Shown one piece after another: positions 22,502-33,935 of a stretch of DNA of 64,000 bases (the first letter of the stretch is position 1; the number at the start of each line of letters is the position of its first letter). A program made the position numbers and the translations under genes. Under the pieces are notes generated by a model that was not told where the DNA came from, ran no database searches, and saw only the letters and a program-made list of their open reading frames with translations. The DNA comes from Paramecium octaurelia. Lineage: Eukaryota; Ciliophora; Oligohymenophorea; Peniculida; Parameciidae. The stretch spans positions 193,990-257,989 of the forward strand of contig CAJJDP010000073.1 of assembly GCA_905182995.1 (NCBI GenBank), in the 5' to 3' direction.

Positions 22502-23456
22502 GTTATATAAAAAGAGAATATATATAAATGTATATTAATTTCCAGAAATTAAATAAAAGAAATTAATTTTTTTAATATGAGTCAAGCACCATAGGCAGGA
22601 CAATAACAAGCACAGAAGTCAAATACATTCAACAAATCGGAAAAAACAAAGGACATTCGATTGACTAATATCCAAGCAGCCAAAGGTATCGTAAATGAAG
22701 AGTAATGATTAGCTGTGTCAGATGCAGTCAGAACAAGCTTGGGACCAAGAGGAATGGATAAGATGATTTAAGACGCCAAGGGTTAAGTCTTGATTACAAA
22801 TGATGGTGCTACCATCTTAAAACAAATGGATTTGGTTCACCCTACAGCTAAGATGGTATCAATTAATAATTAATTATTCAAAGTTGGTAGAGATTTCAAA
22901 TGCCCAAGATGTTGAAGCAGGTGATGGCACAACTTCAGTTGTAGTTTTTGCAGGTGCTTTATTGAAATCATGCGAGGTGCTATTGGAGAAGGGAATCCAT
23001 CCAACAACAATTTCGGAGGGATTTTAATTTGCATTGGAATATGCTCTTACAGCATTGGAGGAATTGAAAAAGCCAGTAGATTTAGAGAATAAATAATAAT
23101 TAATTGAGTGTGTCTAAACAGCACTTTCATCAAAAGTTGTTTCATCAAACAGTGCTTAATTGGCTCCATTGGCAGTAGATGCTGTCTTAAGAATTGTCGA
23201 TCCTGAAAAGCCAAATAATGTTGATTTGAAAGATATCAAGATAGTGAAGAAATTAGGAGGAACAATAGATGACACAGAGTTAGTTGAAGGCATAGTCTTT
23301 TCAAATTAGAAGGCAAGTTAAGCTGCAGGAGGTCCATAATAAGTTAAGAATGCCAAAGTTGCTTTATTGTAATTCTGTCTATCTGCTCCCAAGACTGATG
23401 TCGAAAACTCTATAGCCATTAAGGATTACACTGAAATGGACAAAATCTTAAAGGAG
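22114..23456 (+). repeat. Direct repeat 2, first copy (contig-overlap type)
   Basis: 1,343 bases that recur at 23458-24800 with one N (23457) between. One difference seen by eye: A at 23209 versus G at 24553, turning Lys to Arg in CCT4. This supports two reads or haplotypes of one locus. Confidence 0.9.
22577..23456 (+). CDS. CCT4: CCT4 N-terminal part, cut by the N
   Basis: First portion of the chaperonin gene described at 23921-25664, broken at the end of the first contig. Same introns. Differs by Lys in place of Arg at the codon spanning 23208-23210. Confidence 0.85.
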
Positions 23457-23457
23457 N

Positions 23458-23845
23458 GAAAGTAAAAGTGAACAAAAAGGCACCAGTGAGGTATATTGAA
23501 ATATATGAGGAAGATTGTGGGTTAAGGCTGTATTTACAGGTTTTAGAAGATCTAAAGTTCAATAAAATGAAAATCAAGCTTTATTAAAAATCTAACATGT
23601 TGATGATGTGTCATCAAGCAGATTCTATTGGGGCAAGAGAGTTGCCTATATATATAAGGCCCACTCTCTTAAGAACAATACAAAATTTAGAGTAATGAAT
23701 TTGAGTTAATATGAAGACTATTTGGGGTAGAGTGAGTAGATCACATGGATCAAATGGAATAGTGATTGCTAGATTCAATAAAAATCTTCCACCAAGAGCA
23801 ATAGGATCAACTTTGAGAGTATTCTTGTATCCAAACAGGGCTTGA
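23458..23845 (+). CDS. RPL35A: eL33, second copy lacking its 5' end
   Basis: Same as 22114-22501; the start codon and first 14 codons are lost at the N. Most likely the same gene seen twice. Confidence 0.85.
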
Positions 23846-24800
23846 GTTATATAAAAAGAGAATATATATAAATGTATATTAATTTCCAGAAATTAAATAA
23901 AAGAAATTAATTTTTTTAATATGAGTCAAGCACCATAGGCAGGACAATAACAAGCACAGAAGTCAAATACATTCAACAAATCGGAAAAAACAAAGGACAT
24001 TCGATTGACTAATATCCAAGCAGCCAAAGGTATCGTAAATGAAGAGTAATGATTAGCTGTGTCAGATGCAGTCAGAACAAGCTTGGGACCAAGAGGAATG
24101 GATAAGATGATTTAAGACGCCAAGGGTTAAGTCTTGATTACAAATGATGGTGCTACCATCTTAAAACAAATGGATTTGGTTCACCCTACAGCTAAGATGG
24201 TATCAATTAATAATTAATTATTCAAAGTTGGTAGAGATTTCAAATGCCCAAGATGTTGAAGCAGGTGATGGCACAACTTCAGTTGTAGTTTTTGCAGGTG
24301 CTTTATTGAAATCATGCGAGGTGCTATTGGAGAAGGGAATCCATCCAACAACAATTTCGGAGGGATTTTAATTTGCATTGGAATATGCTCTTACAGCATT
24401 GGAGGAATTGAAAAAGCCAGTAGATTTAGAGAATAAATAATAATTAATTGAGTGTGTCTAAACAGCACTTTCATCAAAAGTTGTTTCATCAAACAGTGCT
24501 TAATTGGCTCCATTGGCAGTAGATGCTGTCTTAAGAATTGTCGATCCTGAAAGGCCAAATAATGTTGATTTGAAAGATATCAAGATAGTGAAGAAATTAG
24601 GAGGAACAATAGATGACACAGAGTTAGTTGAAGGCATAGTCTTTTCAAATTAGAAGGCAAGTTAAGCTGCAGGAGGTCCATAATAAGTTAAGAATGCCAA
24701 AGTTGCTTTATTGTAATTCTGTCTATCTGCTCCCAAGACTGATGTCGAAAACTCTATAGCCATTAAGGATTACACTGAAATGGACAAAATCTTAAAGGAG
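23458..24800 (+). repeat. Direct repeat 2, second copy
   Basis: Second copy of 22114-23456; continuous on the right with the rest of CCT4, as expected if the second contig begins at 23458. Confidence 0.9.
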
Positions 24801-25664
24801 GAGAGAAAATATATTATTGATTTAGTCAAGAAGATTGTTGCCTCAGGTGCCAATGTTTTGTTAATCTAAAAAAGTATTTTGAGAGATGCAGTTAATGATT
24901 TGTCATTACACTTTTTGGCCAAGAAAGGCATTATGGTTGTTAAGGATATTGAAAGAGAAGATGTTGAATTTATTGCTAAAGTAATTTATATTATTATTTG
25001 TGTAGACCTTATGTTTGGTTCCAGTTGCTCATATTGATTAATTGACTCCAGAAAAACTAGGTACTGCTGGATTAGTTGAGACAGTTCATTTGAATGATGA
25101 AAGCAAAGTATTGAGAATCACTGGCGTCCCAGCTCAATCCAAGGCTTTGACTATTTTGGTTAGAGGATCAAATCAATTAGTCTTGGATGAGGCTGACAGA
25201 AGCATTCATGATGCATTATGTGTTGTTAGAAGCTTAGTAAAGAGCAAAGGATTGATTCCAGGAGGTGGAGCCCCAGAAATTCATTTATCTTTAAGATTAA
25301 CTCAAATGGCTAATACATTAACAGGAGCCAAGTCTATGTGTGTTAGAGCATTTGCTGATGCTTTAGAAGTTATCCCTTACACTCTTGCTGAAAATGCAGG
25401 TATTTGATAGAATATAATTTTTAGGTTTGAATCCAATCAATGTAGTAACAGAATTGAGAAATAGACATCTTAAATCATAGAAGTTTGCAGGAATTGGAAT
25501 GAAGAAAGTAAATCTAATTGTTAATTTAGAATAATATTGTTGATGATATTACAACCGAATAAGTTGTCCAACCTATTTTAGTCACTAGAAGTGCTTTAAG
25601 TTTGGCTACAGAGTGCGTCAGAATGATTTTAAAGATCGATGATTTAGTCATCTCAGCACGTTGA
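23921..25664 (+). CDS. CCT4: T-complex chaperonin subunit delta (CCT4)
   Basis: Subunit of the cytosolic eight-member chaperonin ring that folds tubulin and actin with ATP. 538 residues; introns 24030-24056, 24200-24227, 24981-25005, 25400-25424, 25508-25529. ATP-site motifs: [39 protein letters not shown], and later GGGAPE ([15 protein letters not shown]). Delta-type markers include IDDTELVEG and [10 protein letters not shown]-like [14 protein letters not shown]. The C-terminus [14 protein letters not shown] fits CCT4. Full length compared with human (539). Confidence 0.97.
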
Positions 25665-25698
25665 TCCATAATATATTAAGTATATAATAAATAAATAA

Positions 25699-26310
25699 AT
25701 GTTAAACAATTAAAAATCCAAACCTAAATTCAAACCTGCATTCAAATTGAAATAATTATTAAATACTATCGGTCTTCCAGAAGGTTTAAAAGATTAAAGT
25801 TGCAGATTTAAATATTCTATAGATAATTCTCAATTTCAATTATATCAACAAATTAGTAGCTCTATAAGAAAGAATGGTTCCAATTTCAAACCATCGTTCT
25901 TGCCTAGCATTACAAATAGGAAGTCTTTAGTAATTGAACCTATTTCTTATTAGATCAGCACCTTTGATCATTTATTACCAGATAAAAGCATAAAAAATAA
26001 AAAAAAAGAATTACACAAAAATTACAAGAAATTCAACAATTTAAGTATTGCTCTCAATCCTAATGAATAAACCAATTTAACTAATGACGAATTATAACTC
26101 TTTTAGTCAATCAAAAATAGTCCATAGAAATAACAAAACAATAATAAATCTCCTGATTAGAAAAAAACTAGAAAATAAAAGTTAATCGAATTTTTGAAAG
26201 GATAACATCAAAATATCTAATTTACGACGTTATTACAAAAGAAATCTTTAAAAGATCAAGCTTTACTCCCTTCTTTCGTTATTACGAAATATCAAGAGCT
26301 GTAATTTTGA
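25699..26310 (+). CDS. Basic Gln-rich protein, unknown
   Basis: 203 residues, no intron. Begins MLNNQKSKPKFKPAFKLKQL. Rich in Lys, Asn, Gln and Ser, with low-complexity runs such as KKTRKQKLIEFLKG and NSPQKQQNNNKSPDQKKT. No membrane segment and no signal peptide. Only 34 bp separate its ATG from the CCT4 stop. Probably disordered and possibly nucleic-acid- or cytoskeleton-binding, but that is only composition. No family recognised. Confidence 0.7.
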
Positions 26311-27132
26311 CTTTGTATATTATTGTTATTTTTATTGGAAAACGAAAATATTTATATTTAAATTAATATAGTCTTTCAACAATAATTATACAACTATTAG
26401 AAGATTAGAAAGGCAGAACATTTAAAATTAATAGGATTTTGTAAATAATTCAAGCCATTTTAAAATTTTTTAAATAAATCTATTTATTTTCATTAGTAAA
26501 AATCCAAAAATCTAGATTATTATAATAAAAATAGTTCGTAAATTGCACATTTATAGTAGCAAGTACTTTAAGTCTATATCAAATGTAGATGAGGAAGAAA
26601 TATATTATTATGATTCAGTAATTTATATTATTGTTCAAATCCATACTCAAAGATTAATTTTATCTATTAAAATGAAATTTTGGTTACCGTTAACAACAAG
26701 TAAGATTATATAGTTTTTTTATTAAAATTAATTTCAATAATAACAATACTATTTGAGACTCCTTATTTAGAAAACTGATGAAATATATTAAAATTTAAAA
26801 ATTAATCAGAATGCGATGTTCATTTATGTCTGAGAGTATTTAGAAAATTACCTAAGTTAGCCTTTTTACCATATAAGATGTATTCATATTAAATAGACTT
26901 TTTCTTTGTAGCTAATTGTTAATTATAATTTTTTTTACTCTAAAAATGCGCTGGGCCATAGGCTTTTTTTAAGTCTGCCTGTTTTTTTGTTAGAGTTGGC
27001 AATTTTACACAATCTAAGAGATGCAAATTTTTATTCTTAAAAGAGTTTTATAAGACTTTGTTAGTTTGATTAAATATAGTCTTTTTATGAATTATGTGAG
27101 TTGTATTTTACTCTTCTTCCATTAGGGAATCA
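26311..27132. other. Gene-poor stretch
   Basis: 822 bp between a plus-strand stop and the 3' end of the MOK-like gene. Very AT-rich except for a GC-richer patch at about 26946-26990 (GCGCTGGGCCATAGGC) followed by a T run, which could be part of a small RNA, but I could not fold it into a known class. No gene called. Confidence 0.4.
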
Positions 27133-28221
27133 TCACTTATTAAATTGGGATATATATTACTTTTTTTTTAATAATTTTATGGATTATAAACTAGTTTCTA
27201 ACAATTTTTGTTATTCTTGATCTCTTATTTCTTTAAAGTAAGGATGTCTCAGCGCTTGTTTTGCATTAATACGTTCTTCTGGATCATAAATTAACATCTA
27301 TTTAATTAGATCTACAAGATCTTTAGGAGCATGCGGAATCAAATTTTCTAATCCAGTTCCAACTTTATAAGGGAAATTGATTTCCATATGAGTCGCATGC
27401 TTCCTAAATCGATCAAGGACTTTAGGATTGGGTGTTCCCAAAATGTTGTGAATACGATGCACTTGATCTAATTCATTGCTTCCAGGAAAGAGAGGGAATA
27501 GAGCTGTGATCTCAAATAAGACACAACCAGCACCCCATATATCCATTTTGCTATCATAGTAACCATCAGTCATTAGACATTCTGGAGATCTATACCATCT
27601 GGTTGAGATATATTCTGTGTATGGATGTTTCGAGTATATTCCTTTACACGAACCCAAATCAGCCAATTTAAGATGATCTCCAAGCAACAGGATATTTTCA
27701 CTAAAACCTATCAATTCAAATCTTACGGTTTAATATCTCTGTGAAAAATATTATTTGTGTGCATAAAATCGATGGCTTTTAGTAATTGATACGTATAACT
27801 CCTAATCTTCTCTTATTTTAATGGTATTTTTCTGCCTAATTAGATGTATTAATTAATCTTACCTTTAATATGTTCGTACAGATTTTATTCCATCAACTCG
27901 AATACTAAAGCCAATCTTCCAGTAGGTTCATCACTAATTATATTGAATGATATTTTACTATAATACTTCAATTAATTTAATAATGTGTTCATGATTTTAT
28001 AACTTTCTTAATGCTTGAATTTCTTTGAGTTTGTTAACCAATATTAGAATTAAAATACAATACTTAGTCAATTGTTTGGAAAACTTGCTTCATGCATTTT
28101 ATTGCAACTAATTAATTAGTTTTAATAGATTAAGCTTTTATAACTTCTGAAAAAGTGCCTTCTCCCTTTTTGGTTATTAATCTGTAATCTATTACATAAC
28201 AATAATAAATTTACTTTACAT
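27133..28221 (-). CDS. MOK: MOK-type protein kinase (RCK/MAK family)
   Basis: 319 residues; introns at 28189-28214, 28039-28063, 27934-27958, 27836-27862, 27701-27726. Kinase landmarks: [56 protein letters not shown] (DLG in place of DFG, as in human MOK at the SCRSVYSKQPYTEYIS region), STRWYRSPECLMTDG with the TEY activation motif, and GSNELDQVHRIHNILGTP. RCK kinases act on ciliary length and transport in other organisms. Intron 28039-28063 lacks a 3' AG on the minus strand although protein alignment demands it, so a base error or odd splice site is possible. Confidence 0.92.
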
Positions 28222-28734
28222 CTGACTAACACTAAAAAATAATATAAATTATGTTTTTATTATTATTAAAATAGGAATTAAAATCAAATCATCATCTATA
28301 ATATTATTAATATCAATGAAAAAATCTTTATTATCGATATTTCTATATTTCTATATTATCAAAACTCTAGATATGTCAAAATAATTAAATATGTTATATA
28401 TATAGCAATTTTTTCTTTAAAAATTAATAAAATATTTCATCACTCTAAAATTGATTCAATTATATAATCATCTTAATCACTAAATTTGAGATTAAATTCT
28501 ATATATAATTTTCAGTATAATTATTCTCCTCGTTAAAATTTGATACAACAAAATACTACTTACTTTAAACCACCTTAATGGAAATTGTTTGATAATATTT
28601 TAAATATCATTGAATTAAGATTGTTTAAAAAGAAATTATTAAATCTTTTAAAGAGTTAATTTGAAATGGACATGTGTTATTGTAAAATAATCTTAAAAAT
28701 ACTTTTGTTTTTTTTGATTTATTAAAAATTATAA
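28222..28734. other. Divergent spacer
   Basis: 513 bp between the divergent MOK and ALG6 starts; AT-rich, no gene seen. Confidence 0.5.
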
Positions 28735-30138
28735 ATGAAATTAATTGCTATTATTCTAATTAGCATTTCTCTGAGGATTTATGTTGCTTTTGGTGGTTAT
28801 TCAGGAATGAATGATCCACCATAATATGGAGATTTCGAAGCATAAAGACATTGGATGGAGCTTACCACGCACTTAAATGTTACTCAATGGTATGAGAAAA
28901 GTGAGTTTAATGATCCAAAGTGGTGGCCTTTAGATTATCCTCCTCTTTCTGGATATTTTGCATATGCATTAGGAAAGGTTGCTGAGATATTTGATCCGGA
29001 AATAATAGCTCCTTATTCATCAAGAGGTATTGAAACTTTCAATACAAAACTTTTTATGAGAATAAGCGTATTTATTTCAGAGATAATTTTTCTATATCCT
29101 CCTTTGATATATTTTATACTTAAACAATAGTCAAAATAATAATTGATTGCATTGTGTTGTCCATTATTGATATTAGTGGATCATGGACATTTTTAATATA
29201 ACTGCATTATGCTTGGATTAACATTGTATGCAATAATAAATTTGGAGAAAGGAAAATTAGTATTAGGTTCCATATTCTATGTAATGGCATTACATTTTAA
29301 AGTGATGTCACTCTACTACTCCTTACCATTTTTTATTTATATCCTATCAAAAACATATAAAGAACCAAAAAAGGTAGTTGTTGTTGGAATCACTGTTATT
29401 TTGACAACTCTGATAATTTGGTTGCCTTGGTTGTCTGATTTAAAATTGATTTAAGAGGCAATTGCTACAATATTCCCAATTCATAGAGGCTTATATTAAC
29501 TTCATGTTGCAACTTTTTGGTGCATTAGTCATGTAGTGATTAAATGGAATTTAATGTTTAACAATCAACTGCTATTCAGATTAGCTGCAATTCTAACATT
29601 GTTATTTTCTATTCCTTCGCTAATCAGATTGTTTAAATAACCAAACTTATTCAGACATACTCTATTTATAGTGTCTCAGACTTTCTTTTTGTTCTCTTTT
29701 CATGTCCATGAGAAAACTATACTTCTGCCCATCATTTTACTATTAATAAGTTAGAAAGATTATGGATATTTAGTTTATGATTATACAATTATTGCAACAA
29801 TCACTCATCACCCATTAATGATTGAAGATAAATTGTTTATAGAATACTGTGTTCTATTAGTATTATTCTTTATTTTTACAAGAAATAATTAACTACCCCA
29901 ATTTCAAGATTCATGGATTTTAAGATTGTATTCCAAAATAAGAAATGTAAAAAATTTGATTTAATTTTAGATTCCTGTTTTGCTTTATGTCATCCTATTT
30001 GTTTGTCAACAATTAATCAACCCTCCATAGAGATTCCCATTTTTATATGAATTAAGCATGTAAGTGTTAGGTTTCAGTATGTACACATTTATGTATATAA
30101 TTTCCCATTAATAAATTAAGAGTGTCAAAAATGATTGA
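28735..30138 (+). CDS. ALG6: ALG6 alpha-1,3-glucosyltransferase
   Basis: ER membrane enzyme that adds the first glucose from dolichyl-phosphate-glucose to the lipid-linked N-glycan precursor. 467 residues, no introns. Landmarks: YSGMNDPPQYGDFEAQRHWM with the luminal acidic pair, WWPLDYPPLSGYFAY, LILVDHGHFQYNCIMLGL, FPIHRGLYQLHVATFWC and HVHEKTILLPIILLLIS. Ten or more hydrophobic helices. The near-identity of motif order to yeast and human ALG6/ALG8 makes the family certain; HFQYN and DYPPL with the DFEAQRHW block favour ALG6. The N-terminus is shorter than in animals. Confidence 0.93.
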
Positions 30139-30244
30139 ATATTTAAGTTTTCATAGAATTTAATAAAATTTTAATTCATTTTTTTGTTTCTTTAACTACT
30201 GTGTATTAATTTATTGCATTCTTTCAAATAATGTTAATCCTGGT

Positions 30245-31493
30245 TCAAACTCTTGAATTTCTTCTTATTATAGATCTGTAATAAGAAATAAATCCTCTTA
30301 AATTTTGAATCCATGTATTCTCTCTATATTTCTAATATAGTTTTATAAGATACTTTTTTTATATTTAAGATGGTAATTCTTCAATATTTACATCTGCAGT
30401 AAAAGATTTCCTACCGACTTCCAAAAAGAGTTATTATTTTGAAGTTTCAAAATTGTCATCAGAATTTCTGACCTCCAATTTAGAACTCCAATCAAATTAC
30501 TAATCAAATGGATAACCCATTTATTGATATAACTTCTTAAATAATTATTGAATGTAATCATAATTGGGATCTCCATTGAAAGGGATATTTTAAATGTATT
30601 TAAAATACTCTTCAAATTGTTTTGGTAATCCATAACTAATTTTTATAATTATGAATACCATAATTCTTCAATTGATGTACTCATCTTCTTTTATCCTATT
30701 AGTCTAATTTTGTCTTCTTTAGTCTCTGCTTAAATGTTCATCCAAGGTAATAATCCTTTGAGAAAGTAGACTGCCAAATAACCCAAACTCTCTAAATCAC
30801 TGGCTCTGTTTTATGATTGATTTAAATGAGTGCAAATTGGGCAAAATCTAGACTTGACTAAGTTAACCAATGAAATACCTTGGGGTTCCAATCATATTTT
30901 CGTTTTTCTGTTTCTCTATATGTTATCCTTAATCTTTGTATAATTAAGCGAATCCAAAATCTATTAAGTATATTTCATTCTCTTTCAAACCAGTCATAAA
31001 GTTTTCTGGTTTAATGTCTCTATGAATATAATCATTCTTATGCAAAAACTCTAAACGATTTATTGCTTAGTCTAGAAACATCAAAACAGTCTTAAGTGAA
31101 AATACCTTATTTGGAGTCTGCATTAGCAGTTAGTATAAATTTTAGCCCAATAATGTTTGAACTATAAAACTATTAGTGCCATCTTAGATAAAGTAATATA
31201 ATCTAGGAAATCCTACATTCCCATTCAATTTATAGAGCACTTCGGCTTCGTGTCTTACTGATTAAGCAAGAATTGGATTTTTTCCTGTTTGCAATATTTT
31301 AACGGCATAATATTCCAATTTAAGCTAATGTATAGCTAAGTAAAGATGACCAAAGGTTCCTATAAGTTAAAACAATAATTGAACCAGAATTGATGGGATT
31401 GAGGATTCGATAATTTTTACAAACAATCTTATCAACCCATTGAATTTCGGATGATTTTTGAATCAATTTATTGGGATATCTGTAGTTAGACAT
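30245..31493 (-). CDS. Casein kinase 1-type protein kinase
   Basis: 389 residues; introns 31360-31384, 30848-30878 and 30636-30658. CK1 features: [21 protein letters not shown], catalytic loop [43 protein letters not shown] in place of the usual [39 protein letters not shown], and LFKKLYQQMGYPFDQQFDW. About 90 residues follow the domain. The substitution of Pro-Ile-Cys for Ala-Ser-Ile is seen in some divergent CK1s. Widely expanded family in ciliates; the specific role is not known. Confidence 0.92.
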
Positions 31494-31750
31494 ATTATTT
31501 AAATTATATTAATATTGAATCATTTACAGAATTTCTTTATAATAATATTGTTGTTAGAGATGAATAATCAAATATTAAAGAATTCTATTTGAGTATGACT
31601 TTCAATTAGATTTACTATAACTGTTAGATTTAAAAGTAATTAGATTTAAAAATATTATTTTAAATTGCTAGATATTTAACATAAAATGTTAGAATATTAA
31701 ATGATATAAAACATTTTTATTTTTTTTAAATAATATTAATTAAATAAATT

Positions 31751-33897
31751 ATGTAAAAGAGGCCTGAAGATGCAAAAAAAGAGGAGTAGTTGTTCATATA
31801 CTTGTAGAAATCATATGCAGATGCATAAAAAGTATTGTTTCTTATATATTTTAATAGGGAATGCCCAATTCAATGAATAAAATCATTGAAGAAGTTTGCC
31901 GAAAGAATAAAGACATACCATAAATAGGTTTGTGGGTTGAATTATTTAATCGGCTGTTGCTTTAATTGCAACGCAATGGCAATGATGCCAAAATGGTCAT
32001 CGATATAGTATTGTATAAAATACCATGGTTCACTTCTGACAATCATTTCTAAGTCTTACCTTAATTCAAAAAGATTTTGTTCACTATTCTGTCTATGTCT
32101 CCCTCGTAATTAGTTACAATCTATCGTTTTTTGGTTTAAAAATTGAGTCTTCAAATGTACATCAATTAATTACTATTCAGGCTGATCGATTCAGAATAAA
32201 CCAGAGATGATATTCCATGTGAAGTGATGGGTTAGTCCTATCCAACTAAAGCCGCATTGTAATAATAGATCTTAGTAATGACTGAAGCCTATTAATTGAC
32301 TGCTGAAAATCAGATTGTTAAACTGTCAGAATCTCACAAATAATTTATTAAAGAAATATTGATTCATCATCCAAAAGCAGATGAGAAGTTGAAATGTATG
32401 TCAGATATTGGATATGGATACTTCCCATCCAAAAATAAATCGAAATGTTTCTATATTATTAAAAAGGTAATACATTATCAATATTTTAGGATAATTCATA
32501 TGAGGATATTTCATACATCAAAGGAATTGATGGATTATATAATAATATATATAGAGACAAATACCTTAAAAGTAGTAATAATATTCATTCTGATGCGGCA
32601 ATTCAAATTATTAGCGAAATCATTTAGATCTATAAATTAAGCAAAGAGAAATTATTGGAAACTCTGTCTGATTTATTTCCACATAAGAATCAAAGTGAAA
32701 TTCATTAGAGAGTTTATGCTACCAATTGTATGAAATTAAGCGATCGCATCCCTGAACTTAGATCTCGTATCTTTAAAATGGTGTATATAAAGATTTTATA
32801 AATTGATTCTGAAATTAAGTATGATCCACAATACAACAATTTCATTATTAAAACTACTTTGTAATAACATTTGAACAAAAAGCATAGAGATGATATGTGC
32901 AAGAAGGTGGATCATTTATTATTTATATTATTTGATTATTTGGATTCTAAATTAGGAATTGCAAAAAAGAGTATTTTCCAAATGGAAATCAATGAAGACT
33001 TGATCTTTAAGATATTCCGAGAGCTGCAATCAGTATTCTAAGAGATAATGCTAAAAAATCAATATTACAGAATGGCTCACTATGTATTTCTATATTTTTG
33101 TTCTTTACCGAATTCTTTATCAAGAATCAATCAATTATTTCTCTCATAGTTAGTCTAAAATATAAGATCTGTAATATATTGATAATATCATATAGAATAC
33201 ACTCTCAAAAACTGAAAAAATCAATTCTCTTTATTATTTGTCATCCTTATTGGTGAGATGCAATTCTATAAAGTGCTCAGTTTTTGTGAAGGCAGTTGAA
33301 TTGCTAATGGAATACTTGAATGATAAATCTTAGTAAATAGAAATTGAATTGGAACATCATCTAGTGCAAATGATGATATTTTTAATATCAACTAAGTCTA
33401 CATAATTAGAGATCCTTAAAAATCAAATACATGAGACTATCCTTAAGAAGAGTTCAACTTTATAATATATTCATTATGATATATTGGTAAAATTCAATGA
33501 AGTTTTATTGAGATCCAAATCAGATGATTTGAGATAGAAACTGATTGAAATAACTGCAAATACGATATCAAAACATATTGGTAATAATTGTTAAGGAGAA
33601 TTAATAACAAATTATCACAGTCCTAATACTCCTCAGAAATTGATATATGATCACGAGAGTTTGTTCTCTAGAACATCAACCTAAAGAACAGTCGTGCATA
33701 AGAATCAATTAGACTTCTATTAGCCATTCAATAGTATGACTTTAATTTACTCTGAACCTTTTATCAAAGAATTCTATAGATATGACTAAGAATTGATAAA
33801 AGATGAAGGTGGTTCATTAAATGATAGTCATGTGGAAGAAAAGAGAATCCCTCAATTTTGCGAGTCAGAGAAGCCATAAAAGAAAGTTAAATAATGA
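31751..33897 (+). CDS. RRN3: RRN3 / TIF-IA, RNA polymerase I initiation factor
   Basis: 690 residues; introns 31832-31857, 32467-32489 and 33171-33195. RRN3 links RNA polymerase I to the rDNA promoter complex and sets ribosome output. HEAT-like helical protein; recognisable stretches are VDHLLFILFDYLDSKLGIAK, RMAHYVFLYFCSLPNSLSRI (equivalent to the FFMFYLCS block of human RRN3), INSLYYLSSLLVRCNSIKCS and the C-terminal FYQPFNSMTLIYSEPFI, which aligns with FDPxxLxxSxxFI. The tail is charged and basic (EKPQKKVKQ). Fits the family length of about 630-650 plus. Confidence 0.85.
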
Positions 33898-33935
33898 ATG
33901 GTTTTAATTTATTTAATTTGATTTAATGTAATTAG

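Noticed and set aside
26940-26995. Small structured RNA at the GC-richer patch
   Set aside because: No cloverleaf, snRNA core or box motif could be made by eye; a covariance-model search would decide.
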